A DNA stretch of 64,000 nucleotides from Thiohalobacter thiocyanaticus (GCF_002356355.1 NZ_AP018052.1:744001-808000); one strand, 5' to 3'; positions 1 through 9,366 are shown, counted from the first letter of the stretch. Numbers and translations: made by a program. The notes: generated by a model from the letters alone, not told the origin.

Positions 1-1527
1 CAGGGTGTTCTCGCCGATGTGCGGTGTGGCATTGACCCAGCCGTACACCGGATCCTCCCAGTTGGCGCCGCGGCCCGGATGCGGCGTAGCACCGGTGGTG
101 AAGCTGGCGGCCAGGGCGCGCTCACTGACGTCCACGACCACCATTTTGTCACTGGCATTGGCGGCGACCATGAAATAGCGTCCGCTATGATCCCAGCCCC
201 CGTCATGCAGGAAGCGCTCAGTGGCGATCGAGGCTACCAGCGGGAAGTCCGGCTGCGAGTAGTCCACAATGCCGACGTAGCCGCTTTCCTTCAGCGAGAT
301 CACCCAGGTGGGCTCGAAGGGCGAGGCGACGATGGAGGCCACGCGGTTCTCCGGCAGGGTGTCGCCGTCGATGCTGGTCATCGGCAGGTCCACCCGCGCC
401 AGCGGTTCCAGGGTCAGGCCGTCGAAGGTGACGTACTGGGGCGGCCAGTAGCAGCCCTCGATCAGGTACTGTTCCTCGTAGCCGGTGAACTTGCTGCCGT
501 CCACGCTGCGGGCGTCGTGGCAACCCTTCACCGTGGCGACCACGGCCGGCTCGCTGCTCCACAGGTCGATCAGCGAAACCAGGCCGTCGCGGCCGATCGC
601 GTAGTAGTAACGTCCGGAGGACGAGGAACGCAGGATGTGCACGGCGAAGCCGACGTCCAGACGCGCCACCTCCTCGTGGCTGTCGCCGTCGAAGATCGCA
701 ATCTGTCCCGCATCCCGCAGTACCACGCCGAAGAAGTTTTCCCAGTTGCGTTCATGCTCCGGTTCGGTGGGCCGGTCGGCGACCGGTACGCTGAGATTCC
801 AGCTGGCCTGAATGTCTTCCATCGGCAGGGCCGGCGGCTCGGGCGGGGGTTGCTGCAGGTAGGCGGCGAGCAGGGTGATGTCCTCTTCGGTGAGCAGGCC
901 GCTGTCACCGAAATCGGGCATGCCGCCCGCGCTGCCGTAGCGCATCAGCGCGCCGAGCCCGTCCGTGCCGATCCACTCGGAGCGCGTCACGCCGATATCC
1001 GGTCCGGTGGCGCCGGTGCGATACAGGCCGTGGCAGCCGGCGCAGCGATCGAAGTAGGTATTCATGGCGTGGCTGAACTCGCCCTCGCTCAGTTCCGCCG
1101 GCGCGGTATGTTCCAGCGGGCCGAGTACGTCCTGGGCGGTGAAGAATGCCAGCAGGTCGTCTATCTGCGATTGCGTCAGTTCGAAATCCGGCATCACGTA
1201 ACCCCACTCCTGCAACAATCGACGGCCATAGCCGGTATAGGTCGTGGCCCATTCGGGGTCGGTGAGAAACCGGCTGGTCCAGCCGTCGTTCAGTTTGCGC
1301 TCGGCAAGATCGGGGCCGAAATGATCGCCATGACCAAAAGTGTGACAGCCGCTGCAGCTGTGGCGGAACAGCGCCTCGCCCGCCGTCGGGTCGCCCCTGT
1401 CGTCGCCGGCGCCGCCGGGTCCGGGGCCGGGGCCGCGGCCGGCTTCGGCGATGCCCAGCGACAATGACAGGCCGAGCAGTAAGGGGATGCTTGCTGTGCG
1501 GGGTGTTAGTTGTCTGTGCTTCATCAT
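1..1527 (-). CDS. NirS-like cytochrome cd1 with an extra N-terminal cytochrome c domain (partial, C-terminus off window)
   Basis: This is a periplasmic haem protein of the cytochrome cd1 (NirS/NirN) family. It starts at ATG 1527 behind GGAGG (1536-1540), with a signal peptide of about 28 residues. Two haem c sites are seen, CSGCH (C58, C61, H62) and CAGCH (C162, C165, H166). Usual NirS has one, so residues about 48-135 are an added cytochrome domain. Residues from about 240 match the d1 propeller, including FAVHI (H297, likely d1 iron ligand), SKFTGYEEQY, YWPPQYV, FLHDGG and TPHPGRGAN. Of the two catalytic histidines of NirS, the one in FLHDGG is kept, but the other (ASH in the family, as I recall it) reads ASP here. 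Nitrite reductase is the default call. The extra haem and the missing histidine leave another d1-type activity open. Confidence is high for family and moderate for reaction. Confidence 0.85.
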   Translation of the reverse strand, partial: MMKHRQLTPRTASIPLLLGLSLSLGIAEAGRGPGPGPGGAGDDRGDPTAGEALFRHSCSGCHTFGHGDHFGPDLAERKLNDGWTSRFLTDPEWATTYTGYGRRLLQEWGYVMPDFELTQSQIDDLLAFFTAQDVLGPLEHTAPAELSEGEFSHAMNTYFDRCAGCHGLYRTGATGPDIGVTRSEWIGTDGLGALMRYGSAGGMPDFGDSGLLTEEDITLLAAYLQQPPPEPPALPMEDIQASWNLSVPVADRPTEPEHERNWENFFGVVLRDAGQIAIFDGDSHEEVARLDVGFAVHILRSSSSGRYYYAIGRDGLVSLIDLWSSEPAVVATVKGCHDARSVDGSKFTGYEEQYLIEGCYWPPQYVTFDGLTLEPLARVDLPMTSIDGDTLPENRVASIVASPFEPTWVISLKESGYVGIVDYSQPDFPLVASIATERFLHDGGWDHSGRYFMVAANASDKMVVVDVSERALAASFTTGATPHPGRGANWEDPVYGWVNATPHIGENTL

Positions 1528-1706
1528 CCTTCCAACCTCCTGGGGTGTGTACAACAAGGCGCGGGAGGAAGGCGTCAGGGCCTGTTGCTGTCCTGCATTG
1601 ATGCATGTGCGCTGCCCGGGTCCGTGCGCCTGTACGAAAGCGATGGCTGCGAGTGCATCGACGTCTTCCCTGCCGGCCATTAGGAGACGATGGAATGAGG
1701 CTCACT

Positions 1707-1720
1707 TTGACCAAGGTCAA
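1707..1720 (-). promoter_or_regulatory. FNR/DNR-type binding site upstream of the cd1 gene
   Basis: TTGACCAAGGTCAA is an inverted repeat TTGAC-N4-GTCAA, the form bound by FNR/DNR/NNR regulators of anaerobic and nitrogen-oxide respiration. On the minus strand a CCTAAT box (1678-1683) lies about 33 bp downstream of the site centre. That is close to the spacing of a class II promoter, with the activator at -41.5. The site is 180 bp before the start codon. The regulator itself is not in the window. Confidence 0.65.
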
Positions 1721-1751
1721 AACGGGGGCGGGCCAATTGACGAAGGGAATG

Positions 1752-1775
1752 TGTTATATGCCGCAGCTTATAACA
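1752..1775. promoter_or_regulatory. 7-bp inverted repeat in the cd1/cbbL intergenic region
   Basis: TGTTATA and TATAACA are separated by 10 bp, inside an AT-rich island that runs on to about 1795 with a second TTATAA. The whole gap 1528-2192 has no convincing gene. It separates the divergent cd1 gene and cbbL. A LysR-type (CbbR) operator is possible, but the spacing is not diagnostic. Confidence 0.35.
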
Positions 1776-2061
1776 TTTAATTATAAATATTAGTCGATTG
1801 GGAGTGGGGGGCTGTGCGGTCTGTCCCGCTGCGGCGGGCAGACCGGTTTTGCGATTGTGTGAATGGGTCGACAGACCCGGGGGGGCACTTCGGCCGGCCC
1901 CTACTGTACTGAGGAGCACCGGGGAGGGGTGAGTGGCAACAGCTTGTTCCGGAGGCGGACCGGCCACCTAGAATTTATGCGCTCGGACTGCCTCCAGTCA
2001 TCGCTCCGGCAGGCATTTTTTCCTTATGTCATAAACGGTTATCTCTCGGCGCCGGTGAAGC

Positions 2062-2077
2062 ATAGACATATGTCTAT
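2062..2077. promoter_or_regulatory. 16-bp perfect palindrome upstream of cbbL
   Basis: ATAGACATATGTCTAT is a perfect palindrome ending 115 bp before the cbbL start. An AT-rich stretch (2079-2100) follows that could be part of a promoter. It is a candidate operator for the carboxysome operon. Which protein binds it cannot be read from the sequence. Confidence 0.4.
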
Positions 2078-2192
2078 CATTTTTTAATAAAAGATTGATT
2101 GGAATGATGAATAGACGCGCACCTATGCTTCGCCATGTCCCGAGGATCAGTTTGCGTACCATCAAATTCCGTAATCGAAGCAGGAGAAGATC

Positions 2193-3608
2193 ATGTCAGT
2201 TAAAGCCTATGACGCGGGTGTAAAAGAATACCGCGACATGTACTGGACGCCGGACTATGTGCCGCTGGATACCGACCTGCTGGCCTGTTTCAAGTGTACC
2301 GGCCAGCCGGGCGTGCCGCGCGAAGAGGTGGCCGCCGCCGTGGCCGCTGAATCCTCCACGGGTACCTGGAGTACCGTGTGGTCCGAACTTCTGACCGACC
2401 TGGAGTACTACAAGGGCCGCGCCTATCGCATCGAGGACGTGCCCGGTGACTCCGAGTCCTTCTATGCCTTCATTGCCTACCCGATCGACCTGTTCGAGGA
2501 AGGTTCCGTCACCAACGTGCTGACCTCGCTGGTGGGCAACGTGTTCGGCTTCAAGGCGCTCAAGCACCTGCGTCTGGAAGATATCCGTTTCCCCATCGCC
2601 TACATCAAGACCTGCGGCGGCCCGCCGGCCGGTATCCAGGTCGAGCGCGATCGCCTGAACAAGTACGGCCGTCCGCTGCTGGGCTGCACCATCAAGCCCA
2701 AGCTGGGCCTGTCCGCCAAGAACTACGGCCGTGCCGTGTACGAATGCCTGCGCGGCGGCCTGGACCTGACCAAGGACGACGAGAACGTCAACTCCCAGCC
2801 CTTCATGCGCTGGCGCGACCGCTTCGAGTTCGTCGCCGAGGCCATCCAGAAGGCCGAGCTGGAGACCGGCGAGCGCAAGGGTCACTATCTGAACGTCACC
2901 GCCCCGGATCCGGAGCAGATGTACGAGCGCGCCGAGTTCGCCAAGGAGGTCGGCTGCCCGATCATCATGCACGACTTCCTGACCAGCGGCTTCACCGCCA
3001 ATACCGGCCTGGCCAACTGGTGCCGCAAGAACGGCATGCTGCTGCACATCCACCGTGCCATGCACGCCGTCATCGACCGCCATCCCAAGCACGGTATCCA
3101 CTTCCGCGTGCTGGCCAAGTGCCTGCGCCTGTCCGGCGGCGATCACCTGCACACCGGTACCGTGGTCGGCAAGCTGGAAGGCGACCGCGCCTCCACCCTG
3201 GGCTTCGTCGATCAGCTGCGCGAATCCTTCGTGCCGGAAGACCGCTCCCGCGGTGTGTTCTTCGATCAGGACTGGGGCTCCATGCCGGGTGTGTTCGCCG
3301 TTGCCTCCGGCGGTATCCACGTCTGGCACATGCCGGCGCTGGTGACCATCTTCGGTGACGATTCCTGCCTGCAGTTCGGTGGTGGTACTCAGGGTCACCC
3401 GTGGGGCAACGCCGCCGGTGCGGCTGCCAACCGCGTCGCGCTGGAAGCCTCCGTCAAGGCCCGCAACGAGGGTCGCGAGATCGAGAAGGAAGCCCGCGAC
3501 ATCCTGACCGAGGCTGCCAAGAACAGCCCCGAACTGGCCATCGCGATGGAGACCTGGAAGGAAATCAAGTTCGAGTTCGAGACCGTGGACAAGCTGGACG
3601 TGGGCTGA
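2193..3608 (+). CDS. cbbL: RubisCO large subunit, form IA (carboxysomal)
   Basis: CbbL fixes CO2 onto ribulose-1,5-bisphosphate inside the carboxysome as part of the L8S8 enzyme. The 471-residue length is normal for form I. The active-site segment [11 protein letters not shown] carries the lysine that is carbamylated. [10 protein letters not shown] holds the catalytic Lys before it, and the HIHRAMH and [11 protein letters not shown] segments are intact. It is the first gene of the carboxysome operon, with AGGAG before ATG 2193. The adjacent csoS2 marks it as the alpha-carboxysome (IA) type. CbbR, encoded about 10 kb downstream, is the likely regulator. Confidence 0.98.
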   Translation: MSVKAYDAGVKEYRDMYWTPDYVPLDTDLLACFKCTGQPGVPREEVAAAVAAESSTGTWSTVWSELLTDLEYYKGRAYRIEDVPGDSESFYAFIAYPIDLFEEGSVTNVLTSLVGNVFGFKALKHLRLEDIRFPIAYIKTCGGPPAGIQVERDRLNKYGRPLLGCTIKPKLGLSAKNYGRAVYECLRGGLDLTKDDENVNSQPFMRWRDRFEFVAEAIQKAELETGERKGHYLNVTAPDPEQMYERAEFAKEVGCPIIMHDFLTSGFTANTGLANWCRKNGMLLHIHRAMHAVIDRHPKHGIHFRVLAKCLRLSGGDHLHTGTVVGKLEGDRASTLGFVDQLRESFVPEDRSRGVFFDQDWGSMPGVFAVASGGIHVWHMPALVTIFGDDSCLQFGGGTQGHPWGNAAGAAANRVALEASVKARNEGREIEKEARDILTEAAKNSPELAIAMETWKEIKFEFETVDKLDVG

Positions 3609-3660
3609 AGCCCCGTCCTGACCCGACTCGCAACCGACCACAAGCTACGAGGAATCAATC

Positions 3661-4005
3661 ATGGCAAGCACGTATGAAATGGGTGACTTCCAGACCGCCC
3701 AGACCCTGGAAACCTTCGGCTTCCTGCCGCCGCTGACCCAGGACGAGATTCAGGATCAGATCGCCTACATCATCGCCCAGGGCTGGACGCCGGCCATCGA
3801 GCACGAGCATCCGTCCAAGGCCGCCAACCACTACTGGACCATGTGGAAGCTGCCGATGTTCGGCGAGTCCAATCTCGACGTCGTCCTGCGTGAGCTGGAG
3901 GCGTGCCATCGGGCCTATCCCGACCACCACGTGAAGCTGCTGGGTTACGACAACTACACCCAGAGCCAGGGTTCGGCCTTCGTGGTCTTCGAGGGCCGCG
4001 GCTGA
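3661..4005 (+). CDS. cbbS: RubisCO small subunit, form IA
   Basis: CbbS caps the octameric RubisCO large-subunit core. It is 114 residues, normal for form IA. The protein begins [12 protein letters not shown] and contains the family segments [14 protein letters not shown] and [12 protein letters not shown]. It lies 52 bp after cbbL and 55 bp before csoS2 on the same strand, which is the standard alpha-carboxysome order. A GAGGAA motif precedes the start by 8 bases. Confidence 0.98.
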   Translation: MASTYEMGDFQTAQTLETFGFLPPLTQDEIQDQIAYIIAQGWTPAIEHEHPSKAANHYWTMWKLPMFGESNLDVVLRELEACHRAYPDHHVKLLGYDNYTQSQGSAFVVFEGRG

Positions 4006-4060
4006 GCGGCAAGGCAACGCGGCTGAACGCGCACTAGCGACGACGCAACGGGGTTCCATC

Positions 4061-6382
4061 ATGGCACAGACTGCAAACAGCTCCAGCAACAGCGCCCGCG
4101 AGGCTTCCCGCGCCCGGCGCCGGGCGATGTCCCAGGCCGGCAAGGCGGGGCTTCCGCAGGGGGGTAAGCCGCAGGGCGGCGCTCTGCCCAAGTCAGCGGC
4201 CTCCGGCGGCGGCGGGTCTGCTTCGACCGCGCCTCGGGCCAACACCAGCGGCGCGGCGGCCGAAGGCGGCGCGCGCGCGGCATCGCGGGCCCGGCGTCAG
4301 GCACTGTCGACCCAGGGCAAGGCTGCGCTGAAGGGCGGCGACCGCACCCGCAGTGATTCCACTGCAGGTGCGACGATGCCGGCCGGCGCAGCGCCGGAGA
4401 AGAAGGCCGAAGGCAGTTGCGGCTGTGGCTGCAAGGACAAGGAGCGTCAGGCGCAGCGCACTGGGGCGGAGACGACCGCCGGTGCGGCACCGGCCCGCGG
4501 CGATTCCGCTCGCAGCCGGGTGCGGCGCAAGCCGGGCAAGGCCCAGACCAGCAATGCTCGCGCGGCTTCGCTGGCCCGGCGCCAGGCCCTGTCCAGCCGC
4601 GGCAAGGCGGGACTGAGCAGTAACGGCATGACCGCGGCCCAGACCGCGCGGGCGGCCAACCCCCAGCTCACTACCCGGGAACTGGCCCGGGCGGTGCGTG
4701 AGCAGCGCAGCCGCAACGGCGGGGCCGGCCACAAGAAGTCCGAGCCCTGCGGACGCAAGCGCAGCAGCCGTACCAGCGAAACCTCGAAGGTCGGTCCGGC
4801 CCAGGATGCGCCCTGGAAGGTGGGAGCAGGCGAGACCAGCCATGGCCAGACCGTGACCGGTACCATGGTCGGGCGCAGCCGTCGCACCACCGGCGACGAG
4901 TACAGCACCTGCCGCAACGTGACCGGTACCGAATACATGGGTGCGGATATCTTCCGCGACTTCTGCCAGACCGACGCCCCGCGCAGCTTCACCCGGGTCG
5001 GCGTGACCAGCACGGCGCGCGGCGGCCGGGTGACCGGCAACCGGGTCGGTCGCGGCGAGCGGGTCACGGGCGACGAGCCCGGCACCTGCAAGCGCGTGAC
5101 CGGCACCGAATATGTCAGTGCCGAGCAGTCGCAGGCATATTGCGCCAGCCTGCCCGAGTCCGGGCCGGCCAAGGTGACCCGGGCCGAGACCAGCAAGGGC
5201 CGCGCCGTGACCGGCAGCAATGTCGGCCGCTCGTCCCGGGTGACGGGTGACGAGACCGGCGCCGACCGCGAACTGACCGGGACCCAGTACATGCAGCGCG
5301 GCAACGGCAAGCATCCCGACAAGGTCGGGCGCACCGAGACCCTGCGCGGCGGCGGCGTGACCGGCACCCTGGTCGGACGCAGCGAGCGCGTGACCGGTGA
5401 CGAGCCCGGCACCTGCAAGATCATCACCGGCGACGACTATATCGGCCGCGAGCAGTACCAGGGCTTCTGCGGCACCGCCCCGGCGCCACAGGATCAGAAG
5501 GTGGGCGTGTCCCAGACCCTGAAGGGCCTGGGCGTGAGCGGCAGCATGACCGGACGTTCCGGACGCGTGACCGGCGACGAGCCCGGCACCTGCAAGGCCA
5601 TCACCGGCACGCCCTATGCCGGGGCCGAGCAGTATCGCAGCTACTGCGCGCCGGAGCAGGCGCAGGAAGCGGAGATCCGCACCCGGCCGCTGCGCTCCAC
5701 CCCGGGCATGATCATGACCGGCCAGCAGCCGGGCATCGACGGCAAGCTCACCGGGGCCGGAAAGGGTGCCTGCGAGACCGTCAGCGGTACCCCCTATGTG
5801 GGCGCCGACCAGTATGCCGCGGCCTGTCCGGCCACCCCGGCCGAGCCGGGCGCGCCGGACTTCCCGCAGCCGCTGGGCGCGGACGTGCCCTGGGGCCGGT
5901 TCAGCGTGCATCAGCCCTCTGAGGTCGAGCAGATCGCCGAGCACGGCGGTGGTGTGAGCGGGACCCGCTACGAAACCAGCCGCCGCATCACCGGGCCCTT
6001 CGGCATGGCCGGGGGCAAGGTCACCGGCACCGAGGAGGCGCGTTTCGGCCCCGCCCGGCAGCAGAGTGAGACGGTGGCGGTGCCGCCGGCGGCCGCGGAA
6101 GTCGGCGGTCGGGTCAAGCCGCGCATCAGCGGTGAGGGCATGGACGCCGGTGTGAACATCACCGGCGACGACTGGGACCGCGGCGACCGGGTGACCGGCA
6201 CCGAGGGCATGTCGGCCACGCGCCGCAACCCGACCCAGCGCAGCGGCCGCGGCAGCGTGATGAGCCCGCCCGAGTCCAAGCGCAACGAGGGCCTGCCCGA
6301 ACCCGTGAGCCGGGTGACCGGCGGCAGCGGCAACACCGACAAGGGTTCGCTGGTGACCTATTCCGGCGGCGCCCGCGGCTGA
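4061..6382 (+). CDS. csoS2: Carboxysome assembly scaffold CsoS2
   Basis: CsoS2 is the intrinsically disordered scaffold that binds RubisCO through its N-terminus and the shell through its middle and C-terminal repeats. Three clear N-peptides of the form ASRARR-x6-GK lie near residues 12-31, 70-89 and 166-185, with a weaker fourth near 206-220. Six middle repeats run from about residue 252 to 590. They have the pattern VTG-x2-VGR-x3-VTGDE-x-GTCK-x2-TG-x2-Y; the sixth is divergent. The C-terminal region from about 610 ends in the conserved LVTYSGGARG. A Cys-rich patch (GSCGCGC) sits near residue 112. CsoS2 is often made in short and long forms by frameshifting. I could not identify a slippery site here with confidence. 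Confidence 0.97.
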   Translation: MAQTANSSSNSAREASRARRRAMSQAGKAGLPQGGKPQGGALPKSAASGGGGSASTAPRANTSGAAAEGGARAASRARRQALSTQGKAALKGGDRTRSDSTAGATMPAGAAPEKKAEGSCGCGCKDKERQAQRTGAETTAGAAPARGDSARSRVRRKPGKAQTSNARAASLARRQALSSRGKAGLSSNGMTAAQTARAANPQLTTRELARAVREQRSRNGGAGHKKSEPCGRKRSSRTSETSKVGPAQDAPWKVGAGETSHGQTVTGTMVGRSRRTTGDEYSTCRNVTGTEYMGADIFRDFCQTDAPRSFTRVGVTSTARGGRVTGNRVGRGERVTGDEPGTCKRVTGTEYVSAEQSQAYCASLPESGPAKVTRAETSKGRAVTGSNVGRSSRVTGDETGADRELTGTQYMQRGNGKHPDKVGRTETLRGGGVTGTLVGRSERVTGDEPGTCKIITGDDYIGREQYQGFCGTAPAPQDQKVGVSQTLKGLGVSGSMTGRSGRVTGDEPGTCKAITGTPYAGAEQYRSYCAPEQAQEAEIRTRPLRSTPGMIMTGQQPGIDGKLTGAGKGACETVSGTPYVGADQYAAACPATPAEPGAPDFPQPLGADVPWGRFSVHQPSEVEQIAEHGGGVSGTRYETSRRITGPFGMAGGKVTGTEEARFGPARQQSETVAVPPAAAEVGGRVKPRISGEGMDAGVNITGDDWDRGDRVTGTEGMSATRRNPTQRSGRGSVMSPPESKRNEGLPEPVSRVTGGSGNTDKGSLVTYSGGARG

Positions 6383-6423
6383 ACGCAAACAGGTAACGGA
6401 CAGGTAACGGAGACGCAACCGGC

Positions 6424-7950
6424 ATGTTGAATCGCACCCGCAACTCGCACACAGCGCGCCCGGCCCAGCCGGTCGCTGCCCCCCGGCGGCGGCCGGGGGC
6501 GCGGGTGGTGCCCCCGACGGCGCCGGGCGCGCCGCGGGTCGGCGGCGGCGTGCATGCGCTGGTGCGCGGCGACGACAATGCCCGGCTGTTCGACTACGAA
6601 CAACGCGTGAAGGCCGCCTTCGACGCCATCGTGCCGGCCCTGCGCAGGGTTTCGGCCCTGCAGCACGAAGAGGATTTCGAGCGCCAGGCCCAGGCCATCG
6701 CCCGCGAACGGCTCGGCTTCGAACTGCCGGCCTGGATCCTGGCCGACGCCTGGGTGGACCAACTCGATATGCGCCGGCTGTATGCCTGGTGCGTGTTCGA
6801 GACCTACCTGCGGTTTTCGGACGACTTCTTCAGCGCCGACCCGCTGGGCTGGGCTGACGAGGGCGAGTTCCAGGCCTTTCTGCAGGAGTGCGGATTCCAC
6901 ATCCTGGATATATCGCCCTGCGCCGACGGCCGCCTGGCGCACGTGATCCGTTACGTGCTGCGCCTGCCCTACCGCACGGTGCGGCGCAAGTCCTACGCCG
7001 GCGCGCTGTTCGACATCGAGGACAGCCTGGAGAAGTGGGGCGAGACCGAGTTGCTGCGCTTTCGCGAGGGCACGCCGAATACGGCCGATGCACCGACCCG
7101 CTACCTCAAGGCGGTGGTGTATCACTACAGCTCCAGCGCCCCCGACACCGAGGGCTGCGCGGCCCACGGTTCGGATGCGGTACGTGCCGCCGAGGCCGGA
7201 CGCGAGCGCCTGCTGGCCTTTCAGCAGGCGGTGGAGAACAGCTACTGCTGCGGGGCGTCCATCGACCTGCTGCTGATCGGGCTGGATACCGACACCGATG
7301 CCATCCGGCTGCACCTGCCGTCCGCCGAGGGCGGCATCGAGCCCGGGGCCTGGGTGGACGCCGCGCAGCTCTATGACGAGACCCGTGGCCTGCACGCCCG
7401 GGATGCCGGCGAGCGCATCGACGCCCGGCTGCGCGAAGCCGCCCCGGAGGCGCCGAGCGGCATGCTGCGGCTGCTGGCGCGGCTGCTGGAGAACAATCTG
7501 TCGCAGATCGAGTACGTGCAGCGTCATCATGGCGGGCGCTACCCGGATATCGGCCATGCCGAGCGTTTCATCGGCGCCGGCAAGGGCTTTGAGGAAGTTC
7601 AGCTGCGCAACCTCACTTATTTCGCCTACCTCGACACGGTCGAGGAGGCCGCACCCGACCTGGACGTGGGCGTGAAGATCTTCAGCCGGCTCAATGTCGG
7701 ACACGGCCTGCCCATCCCGGTGGTGGTGCGTTTCGACTACCACGGCAAGGTGCCCGCGGCGCGTGAACGCGCGGTGGAGCACTGCCGGCGGGTGGCCGGC
7801 GCCCTGGCGGCGCGCTACCCCGCACTGGCCGCGGACGGTCTGCTGCACACACTGCAACTGGTGCGGGATATCGATCACGAGCAGGGCGTCGGCGGCCGGG
7901 TCGAGGTACTGGATTGCAGCGTGCGGGAACCGGCACAGGAGGCGCACTGA
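6424..7950 (+). CDS. csoSCA: Carboxysome shell carbonic anhydrase
   Basis: CsoSCA (CsoS3) converts bicarbonate to CO2 next to RubisCO. At 508 residues it matches the family length. The zinc site by spacing is C166, H234 (in VVYHYSS) and C245 (in TEGC). D168 and R170, in the CADGR motif, form the Asp-Arg dyad. The AVENSYCCGASIDLLLIG segment is typical. It lies 41 bp after csoS2 and its stop directly abuts the csoS4A start, so translation of the two is probably coupled. Confidence 0.96.
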   Translation: MLNRTRNSHTARPAQPVAAPRRRPGARVVPPTAPGAPRVGGGVHALVRGDDNARLFDYEQRVKAAFDAIVPALRRVSALQHEEDFERQAQAIARERLGFELPAWILADAWVDQLDMRRLYAWCVFETYLRFSDDFFSADPLGWADEGEFQAFLQECGFHILDISPCADGRLAHVIRYVLRLPYRTVRRKSYAGALFDIEDSLEKWGETELLRFREGTPNTADAPTRYLKAVVYHYSSSAPDTEGCAAHGSDAVRAAEAGRERLLAFQQAVENSYCCGASIDLLLIGLDTDTDAIRLHLPSAEGGIEPGAWVDAAQLYDETRGLHARDAGERIDARLREAAPEAPSGMLRLLARLLENNLSQIEYVQRHHGGRYPDIGHAERFIGAGKGFEEVQLRNLTYFAYLDTVEEAAPDLDVGVKIFSRLNVGHGLPIPVVVRFDYHGKVPAARERAVEHCRRVAGALAARYPALAADGLLHTLQLVRDIDHEQGVGGRVEVLDCSVREPAQEAH

Positions 7951-8232
7951 ATGAAGATCTGTCAGGTGGAACGCCCACTGGTGGCGACCAACCGCATCCC
8001 CGGTATGGAGCACAAGCACCTGCAGGTGGTGCGCGACGGCAGTGCGCTGGCGGTGGCGGTGGATGCAGTCGGCTGCATCCCCGGCGACTGGGTGATCTGC
8101 GTGGGCAGTTCGGCGGCCCGCGAGGCCGCCGGCAGCAAGGAATACCCGAGTGATCTGACCATCGTCGGCATCATCGACCGCTGGCCGCCCGAGGAGGATC
8201 AGGCGCCGGAATCGGAACGGGGCCGGGGCTGA
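7951..8232 (+). CDS. csoS4A: Carboxysome vertex protein CsoS4A
   Basis: This is a BMV-fold pentamer that closes the vertices of the carboxysome shell. It has 93 residues, with the family core CQVERPLVATNRIPGMEH, GCIPGDWVICVGSSAAR and a LTIVGIIDRW strand. The last 15 residues are a polar acidic extension. Its start follows the csoSCA stop without a gap. Its TGA overlaps the csoS4B ATG (TGATG at 8230-8234). Confidence 0.95.
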   Translation: MKICQVERPLVATNRIPGMEHKHLQVVRDGSALAVAVDAVGCIPGDWVICVGSSAAREAAGSKEYPSDLTIVGIIDRWPPEEDQAPESERGRG

Positions 8233-8486
8233 TGGAGATCTTCCAGGTCGAGGCCCCGCTGGTCTGCACCCGCCGCGTGGACGGGCTCAAGCAGATCAGT
8301 CTGCGGGTGCTGCGCAGCGCGGCCGGCAAGCGCCAGGTGGCGGTCGACCCGGTCGGGGCCCGCACCGGCAACTGGGTATTCACGGTCAGCGGATCGGCGG
8401 CCCGCTATGCGGCAGGGGATTTCGGTGTACACACCGACCTGACCATCGGCGGCATCATCGATCACTGGGAACAGGCGACGGACTAA
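8232..8486 (+). CDS. csoS4B: Carboxysome vertex protein CsoS4B
   Basis: This is the second pentameric vertex protein, paralogous to CsoS4A (84 residues). It shows the matching segments VEAPLVCTRRV, GARTGNWVFTVSGSAARYA and LTIGGIIDHW. It is translationally coupled to csoS4A through a TGATG overlap. A 60-bp gap follows before the first csoS1. Confidence 0.95.
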   Translation: MEIFQVEAPLVCTRRVDGLKQISLRVLRSAAGKRQVAVDPVGARTGNWVFTVSGSAARYAAGDFGVHTDLTIGGIIDHWEQATD

Positions 8487-8546
8487 CCGCGTCGGAAATT
8501 GAAGCAAACGATTTGAAGCAACGACGAGCGAGCAGGAGAGACAGAG

Positions 8547-8846
8547 ATGGCAAATGACAATTACGGCATCGCACTGGGCATGATCGAAACCCGCGGGCTG
8601 GTGCCCGCCATCGAGGCGGCGGACGCCATGACCAAGGCCTCTGAGGTCCGGCTGATCGGCCGAGACTTTGTCGGCGGCGGTTATGTCACCGTACTGGTGC
8701 GCGGTGAGACCGGCGCGGTCAACGCGGCGGTGCGTGCCGGTGCCGATGCCTGCGAGCGCGTGGGTGACGGTCTGGTTGCGGCGCACATCATTGCGCGTCC
8801 GCACCGCGAGGTCGAGCCGGTTCTGGGCTCGAGCCAGGCCAACTGA
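8547..8846 (+). CDS. csoS1: Carboxysome shell hexamer CsoS1 (copy 1)
   Basis: This single-BMC-domain protein of 99 residues forms the hexameric shell facets. It starts MANDNYGIALGMIETRG and has a complete BMC fold through HIIARPHREVEPVL. AGGAG precedes the start. Compared with copies 2 and 3 it differs mainly in a few core residues (KASEVRLIGRDF rather than KAAEVRLIGREF) and the C-terminal tail (GSSQAN). The three copies cannot be matched to csoS1A, B or C by sequence alone. Confidence 0.95.
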   Translation: MANDNYGIALGMIETRGLVPAIEAADAMTKASEVRLIGRDFVGGGYVTVLVRGETGAVNAAVRAGADACERVGDGLVAAHIIARPHREVEPVLGSSQAN

Positions 8847-8880
8847 TTACTTGATCAATCCTTACAACGGAGACACGAAG

Positions 8881-9195
8881 ATGGCAACTGAGAACTACGG
8901 TATTGCTCTGGGCATGATCGAAACCCGCGGGCTGGTGCCCGCCATCGAGGCGGCGGACGCCATGACCAAGGCGGCGGAAGTGCGGCTGATCGGCCGTGAG
9001 TTCGTCGGCGGCGGCTACGTCACCGTGCTGGTGCGCGGCGAGACCGGCGCGGTCAACGCGGCGGTGCGTGCCGGTGCCGATGCCTGCGAGCGCGTGGGTG
9101 ACGGTCTGGTTGCGGCGCACATCATTGCCCGTCCGCACCGCGAGGTCGAGCCGGTGCTGCCGACCGGCGGTGACAAGCCTGCGAGCGCAGCCTGA
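8881..9195 (+). CDS. csoS1: Carboxysome shell hexamer CsoS1 (copy 2)
   Basis: This is a 104-residue BMC shell protein, nearly identical to its neighbours through the BMC core. The start is ATG 8881 (MATENYGIALG) behind GGAGA. The open frame upstream of it has no homology. The tail (PTGGDKPASAA) is unique to this copy. Nucleotide identity between copies is very high across the core, which suggests recent duplication or gene conversion. Confidence 0.95.
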   Translation: MATENYGIALGMIETRGLVPAIEAADAMTKAAEVRLIGREFVGGGYVTVLVRGETGAVNAAVRAGADACERVGDGLVAAHIIARPHREVEPVLPTGGDKPASAA

Positions 9196-9211
9196 GCCAT
9201 CCCCGACCCAG

Positions 9212-9298
9212 CGTCATTGCGAGCGTAAGCGTGGCAATCTCGTACCGCAGCCGCAATCTGTCAGAGATTGCCGCGGCGCTGCGCGCCTCGCAATGACG
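9212..9298. repeat. Family A palindromic repeat inside the carboxysome operon
   Basis: This imperfect palindrome is bounded by CGTCATTGCGAG and CTCGCAATGACG, with inner arms GGCAATCTC and GAGATTGCC. Further copies lie at 45052-45190, 50365-50503, 52778-52857 and, degenerate, 39264-39350. Here it separates csoS1 copies 2 and 3. It could act as an mRNA-stabilising or partial termination hairpin, but it has no T-run. Confidence 0.85.
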
Positions 9299-9366
9299 AA
9301 GGGAAAGGGATCGGTCAGGGTTATCTGATCCGTCATTATTTGTTTATCGAACAGGAGATCCCAGCC

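Noticed and set aside
4193-6418. Long antisense ORF of 741 codons opposite csoS2
   Set aside because: It is a shadow of the GC-rich csoS2 repeats; the plus-strand protein has clear CsoS2 motifs and operon context.
9212-9298. Rho-independent terminator inside the csoS1 group
   Set aside because: There is no T-run, and the sequence recurs elsewhere as a dispersed repeat.
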